Below are positions 62,601-64,000 of a stretch of DNA of 64,000 nt, in pieces. Within the stretch, counting starts at the first letter, position 1; every line of letters begins with the position of its first letter. The translations under genes and the position numbers were made by a program. This DNA is from CAVXJN01 sp963773585 (lineage in GTDB: Bacteria > Pseudomonadota > Gammaproteobacteria > JASBUN01): contig CAVZBR010000001.1 of the NCBI GenBank assembly GCA_963773585.1, positions 682,001-746,000 on the forward strand. The letters are read 5' to 3'. The notes under the pieces were generated by a model, which was not told the DNA's origin, ran no database searches, and was given only the letters and a program-made list of their open reading frames with translations.

Positions 62601-63604
62601 CCGGCGGCGGCGTCGTGCGCATCCAAGGCGATTTCAAAATGCCGAGTGCAGATCCCTGGCGCACGCAATTGCACATCAGCGGCGATCGTTTCCTGGTCGT
62701 GAACACCACCGAGGCCAAGGCCTATATTTCTCCGGATCTCGATATCAAAGCACAACCGAAGCGAATCGATGTCAGCGGCGAACTGACTGTGCCGGAAGCC
62801 AAACTCACGCCCAGCGATGGAGGCTCGGCAGTCAAGCCTTCCAGTGACGTCGAAGTCATCCGCAATGACAAAGAGCAAGTCAAGCAACAGAGCGGTTGGA
62901 CGGTCTATGCCAAGGTTCGCTTGAACCTCGGCGAGAAGGTGCATTTCACTGGTTACGGGTTTGACGGCCGCATCACCGGCACGCTCGCGCTCGATGATGT
63001 GCCCAACAAAATTACGACCGCGACCGGTACCCTCGACATTCACGACGCCAGCTACACGGCGTACGGCAAGACATTGACGGTGGACAGCGGCAGTCTGAGC
63101 TACGCCGGTAATCCGGTCACGAATCCGGGATTGAACTTTACCGCCACGCGTACTATTCAGGAAATCAAGGTCGGCGTTCAGGTGAGCGGTACGGCGTCGA
63201 ATCCGCGACTGGATCTGTTCTCCGATCCAACCATGAGCGATGGCGACATCCTGTCGTATCTGGTTACCGGTAAGCCGCTCAGCGGCGCGGGCCAGGGAGA
63301 CAGCAAAGCTTTGATGGCGGCGGCAACGAGCGCCGGCCTGGCGAAAGGCGCCGCGTTGGCGGAAAAAATCGGCCACCAGCTCGGATTCCAGGATGTGAGC
63401 GTGGGCCAGGAAGGCGACTCCGACAAACCTTGGTTGACTGTGGGGCGCTACTTGTCGCCAAAGCTGTATGTCAGCTACGGCGTCGGACTGTTCGAACCGG
63501 GCAATGTGGTGCGCTTGCGCTATGAATTGACCAAACACTGGAAGGTACAGGGTGAAACCGGCTCGACCAGCGGCGCCGATATACTCTACACCATCGAACG
63601 TTGA
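59600..63604 (+). CDS. tamB: TamB, inner membrane-anchored partner of TamA
   Basis: A 1334-residue protein with an N-terminal signal anchor (about 8-28) and a very long repetitive beta-taco region in which gln/leu-rich strands alternate. It ends in the DUF490 (TamB) domain with DGDILSYLVTGKPLSG, LTVGRYLSPKLYVSYGVGLF and VRLRYELTKHWKVQGETG, diagnostic of the family. Length is near the family mean. It is translationally coupled to tamA. The long antisense frame opposite it is an artefact of base composition. Confidence 0.93.
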   Translation: MKRALRGLGWLFAALLLLLLVAIGYVAGTPSGLRWALGQAESRMGDALQIGQVDGSLLRGVQLQDLRFHSANLTLQIDRFQARWQALSMLRGLLKVQSLHAQGVQVHTEPGDQQQASKFPPRFSTPIGVSLANAVIEDLSISQADQDPLKLERIELGATFQGNRLRLSHLAVQGPTVQLSGTGAAQLGDDYTVDLSVKWGLQADGEHWRGAGTIKGDRADLRIHHQLDAPLQAQLQAQLKDVFDKTRWQAKLDIRPFDADALLRQLQAPAGNQAPPAEPLGLGQVEMHANLHGDRIKAVLDPLLVHLPEGDRDVRLEGSVNEWLDASRTADLTLRWRNLQWPLQQSPQVASATGSARLRGGMDDFLLRLDAALSVPGMPNAPAKLQLDGALRNNGPDLRLEQVAVREVGGSARIQIQGQIDQWRSASPQLDVAGAWQQLQWPLQGTPQASSNEGTFSVQGGLDDYRFQTKLELAAPQLPSSHWQIDGDGKLGRVQFQSIDAQLLDGSMTGSGSVAWKESLQWQFALQLQNLNPGTIDPAWPGKLGGRVQVSGAAPQTGPSLQLALQQVRGTLRQRSFEAEAKVALAEQRWRVEQLQIRSGDARLDVHGDYGERLDLAWNLDANQLADLLPGASGSLHASGAVQGTSQAPRMEAKLNGEALRYQDYSTASVKGTVAAGIGPQQPLRIDLQATQLSAAGQDAERLTLTGSGTTAQHQLELQIQQADGAVKLVLAGGLQPQSVWRGELRTLRLSTDRLGTWQLQQAAALTLAADHAALGRTCLQRQEGGVCVAGQWQGAGPWSGKFELQQLPLAALAQLMPQDIHITGTVDGNAEVASTNGSLSKVDGQLRLSSGAVRYKADAEHVVDESFGGGVLNIGQKGEQLVGNLQIDLAGKDRVAGEMRVGMPGGGGWSASRIDGHLSLQMARWDIVEVFVPQVSGVDGTLQGRLTLAGTVGEPQISGEARLRANQVELPQAGTVLKDVDLRVADAGRGALQLQGSAHSGGGVVRIQGDFKMPSADPWRTQLHISGDRFLVVNTTEAKAYISPDLDIKAQPKRIDVSGELTVPEAKLTPSDGGSAVKPSSDVEVIRNDKEQVKQQSGWTVYAKVRLNLGEKVHFTGYGFDGRITGTLALDDVPNKITTATGTLDIHDASYTAYGKTLTVDSGSLSYAGNPVTNPGLNFTATRTIQEIKVGVQVSGTASNPRLDLFSDPTMSDGDILSYLVTGKPLSGAGQGDSKALMAAATSAGLAKGAALAEKIGHQLGFQDVSVGQEGDSDKPWLTVGRYLSPKLYVSYGVGLFEPGNVVRLRYELTKHWKVQGETGSTSGADILYTIER

Positions 63605-63616
63605 CCCGTGCTGTGC

Positions 63617-64000
63617 TCACTCACGGCCAGTAAGAACATCTTCGCCAGTCCGCGCGCGCACCTCCTCGTCATGGCGTTCCTGCGCGTGCTGTTGCTGGCG
63701 CGATGATGTGCCGCCGATCCAGCGATCCATCAGTCTTGCCGCAACCAGGTCACCGCTGACGTTGATGGCTGTCCGACTCATGTCGAGGATGCGATCGACG
63801 CCCATGATGAGCGCAATGCCGGACGCCGGTATGCCGACGGTGGTCAGGATCATGGCCAGGACCACGATCCCGACTCCCGGCGTGGCCGGCGCACCGACTG
63901 AAGCGCCAACGGCTGTTATGACAATCAAAAGCATGCCGCCGAGGCCAAGCTCGATGCCGAACACTTGGGCCAGGAAGATCGCCGCCACGCCTTGATAGAG
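63617..64000 (-). CDS. Sodium:dicarboxylate/glutamate symporter, C-terminal part
   Basis: Partial: the gene runs off the right edge, and only the last 127 codons are present. The last transmembrane hairpins (LYQGVAAIFLAQVFGIEL, VGIVVLAMILTTVGIPA) are followed by the hallmark MGVDRILDMSRTAINVSGDL, which contains the substrate and Na+ binding Asp/Arg/Asn residues of the DAACS/GltPh family (DctA, GltP). A hydrophilic, Gln/His-rich tail (about 25 residues) ends the protein. It is convergent with tamB, 12 bp apart. Confidence 0.9.
   Translation of the reverse strand, partial: LYQGVAAIFLAQVFGIELGLGGMLLIVITAVGASVGAPATPGVGIVVLAMILTTVGIPASGIALIMGVDRILDMSRTAINVSGDLVAARLMDRWIGGTSSRQQQHAQERHDEEVRARTGEDVLTGRE

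Noticed and set aside
1..64000. tRNA, rRNA, CRISPR, insertion sequences, prophage or origin
   Set aside because: I scanned by eye for T-loop motifs, regular repeats and transposase motifs and found none; short degenerate elements could be missed without software.

Overview
The window looks like chromosomal DNA from a GC-rich gammaproteobacterium. The supporting evidence is the neighbourhood valS / holC / pepA / divergent lptF-lptG, the block ilvB-ilvH-ilvC-psd-pssA-leuA, prfC, tamA-tamB and Gram-negative envelope genes throughout. An RpfG/RpfC pair (DSF-type signalling, best known from Xanthomonadales), a PEP-CTERM protein, three DUF2173 genes and a doubled DsrC/TusE protein argue against enterics or pseudomonads. 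They suggest an early-branching or sulfur-cycle-related lineage; that placement is inference. I see no rRNA, tRNA, CRISPR array, transposase, prophage or integrase. The only partial gene I can support is at the right edge.

Layout. 0.1-6.5 kb: a tandem DsrC/TusE-domain protein, a periplasmic thioredoxin, a NarL-type two-component system divergent from a TolC-family/membrane-fusion pair, and an acylphosphatase. 6.5-10.3 kb: lytic transglycosylase, proS, two DUF4124 proteins and a MIF-like tautomerase. 10.4-17.3 kb: branched-chain amino acid genes (ilvB, ilvH, ilvC), phospholipid genes (psd, pssA) and leuA. leuA is preceded by a clear sigma70 promoter and a leucine-rich leader peptide (leuL), and ilvB by a leader hairpin with a T tract. 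17.3-21.8 kb: family-4 uracil-DNA glycosylase, rimI, prfC, an Atg22/UMF1-type transporter and DUF2970. 21.8-25.4 kb: rpfG followed by an RpfC-like hybrid sensor whose kinase core has lost its catalytic residues. 25.6-33.5 kb: valS, holC, pepA, lptF, lptG, RDD. 33.6-35.8 kb: three tandem DUF2173 genes and a PEP-CTERM alpha/beta hydrolase. 35.8-42.5 kb: a three-gene MacAB-like ABC exporter, a 58-codon gene behind a textbook class II CRP promoter, and a cation/proton antiporter. 42.8-50.7 kb: corA, a HAD nucleotidase, a PagP-like barrel, a CsgG-like lipoprotein, a ChaN/PDZ protein divergent from an M1 peptidase, and small proteins. 50.7-57.6 kb: a phosphosignalling locus (FHA, two PilT/PilU ATPases, HEAT-repeat Ser/Thr kinase, small protein, divergent PP2C phosphatase). 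57.8-63.6 kb: tamA-tamB. Right edge: a dicarboxylate symporter.

How the genes connect. RpfG should lower cyclic di-GMP. In Xanthomonas this acts through the CRP-like regulator Clp, and the window holds one perfect CRP/Clp palindrome placed exactly for class II activation of a tiny gene. The kinase/phosphatase/FHA genes share a locus with pilus-retraction-type ATPases, suggesting Ser/Thr-phosphorylation control of a type IV pilus-like motor. The most unusual items are the RpfC pseudokinase, the kinase-PilT-FHA locus, the DUF2173 triplet and the CRP-driven micro-gene.
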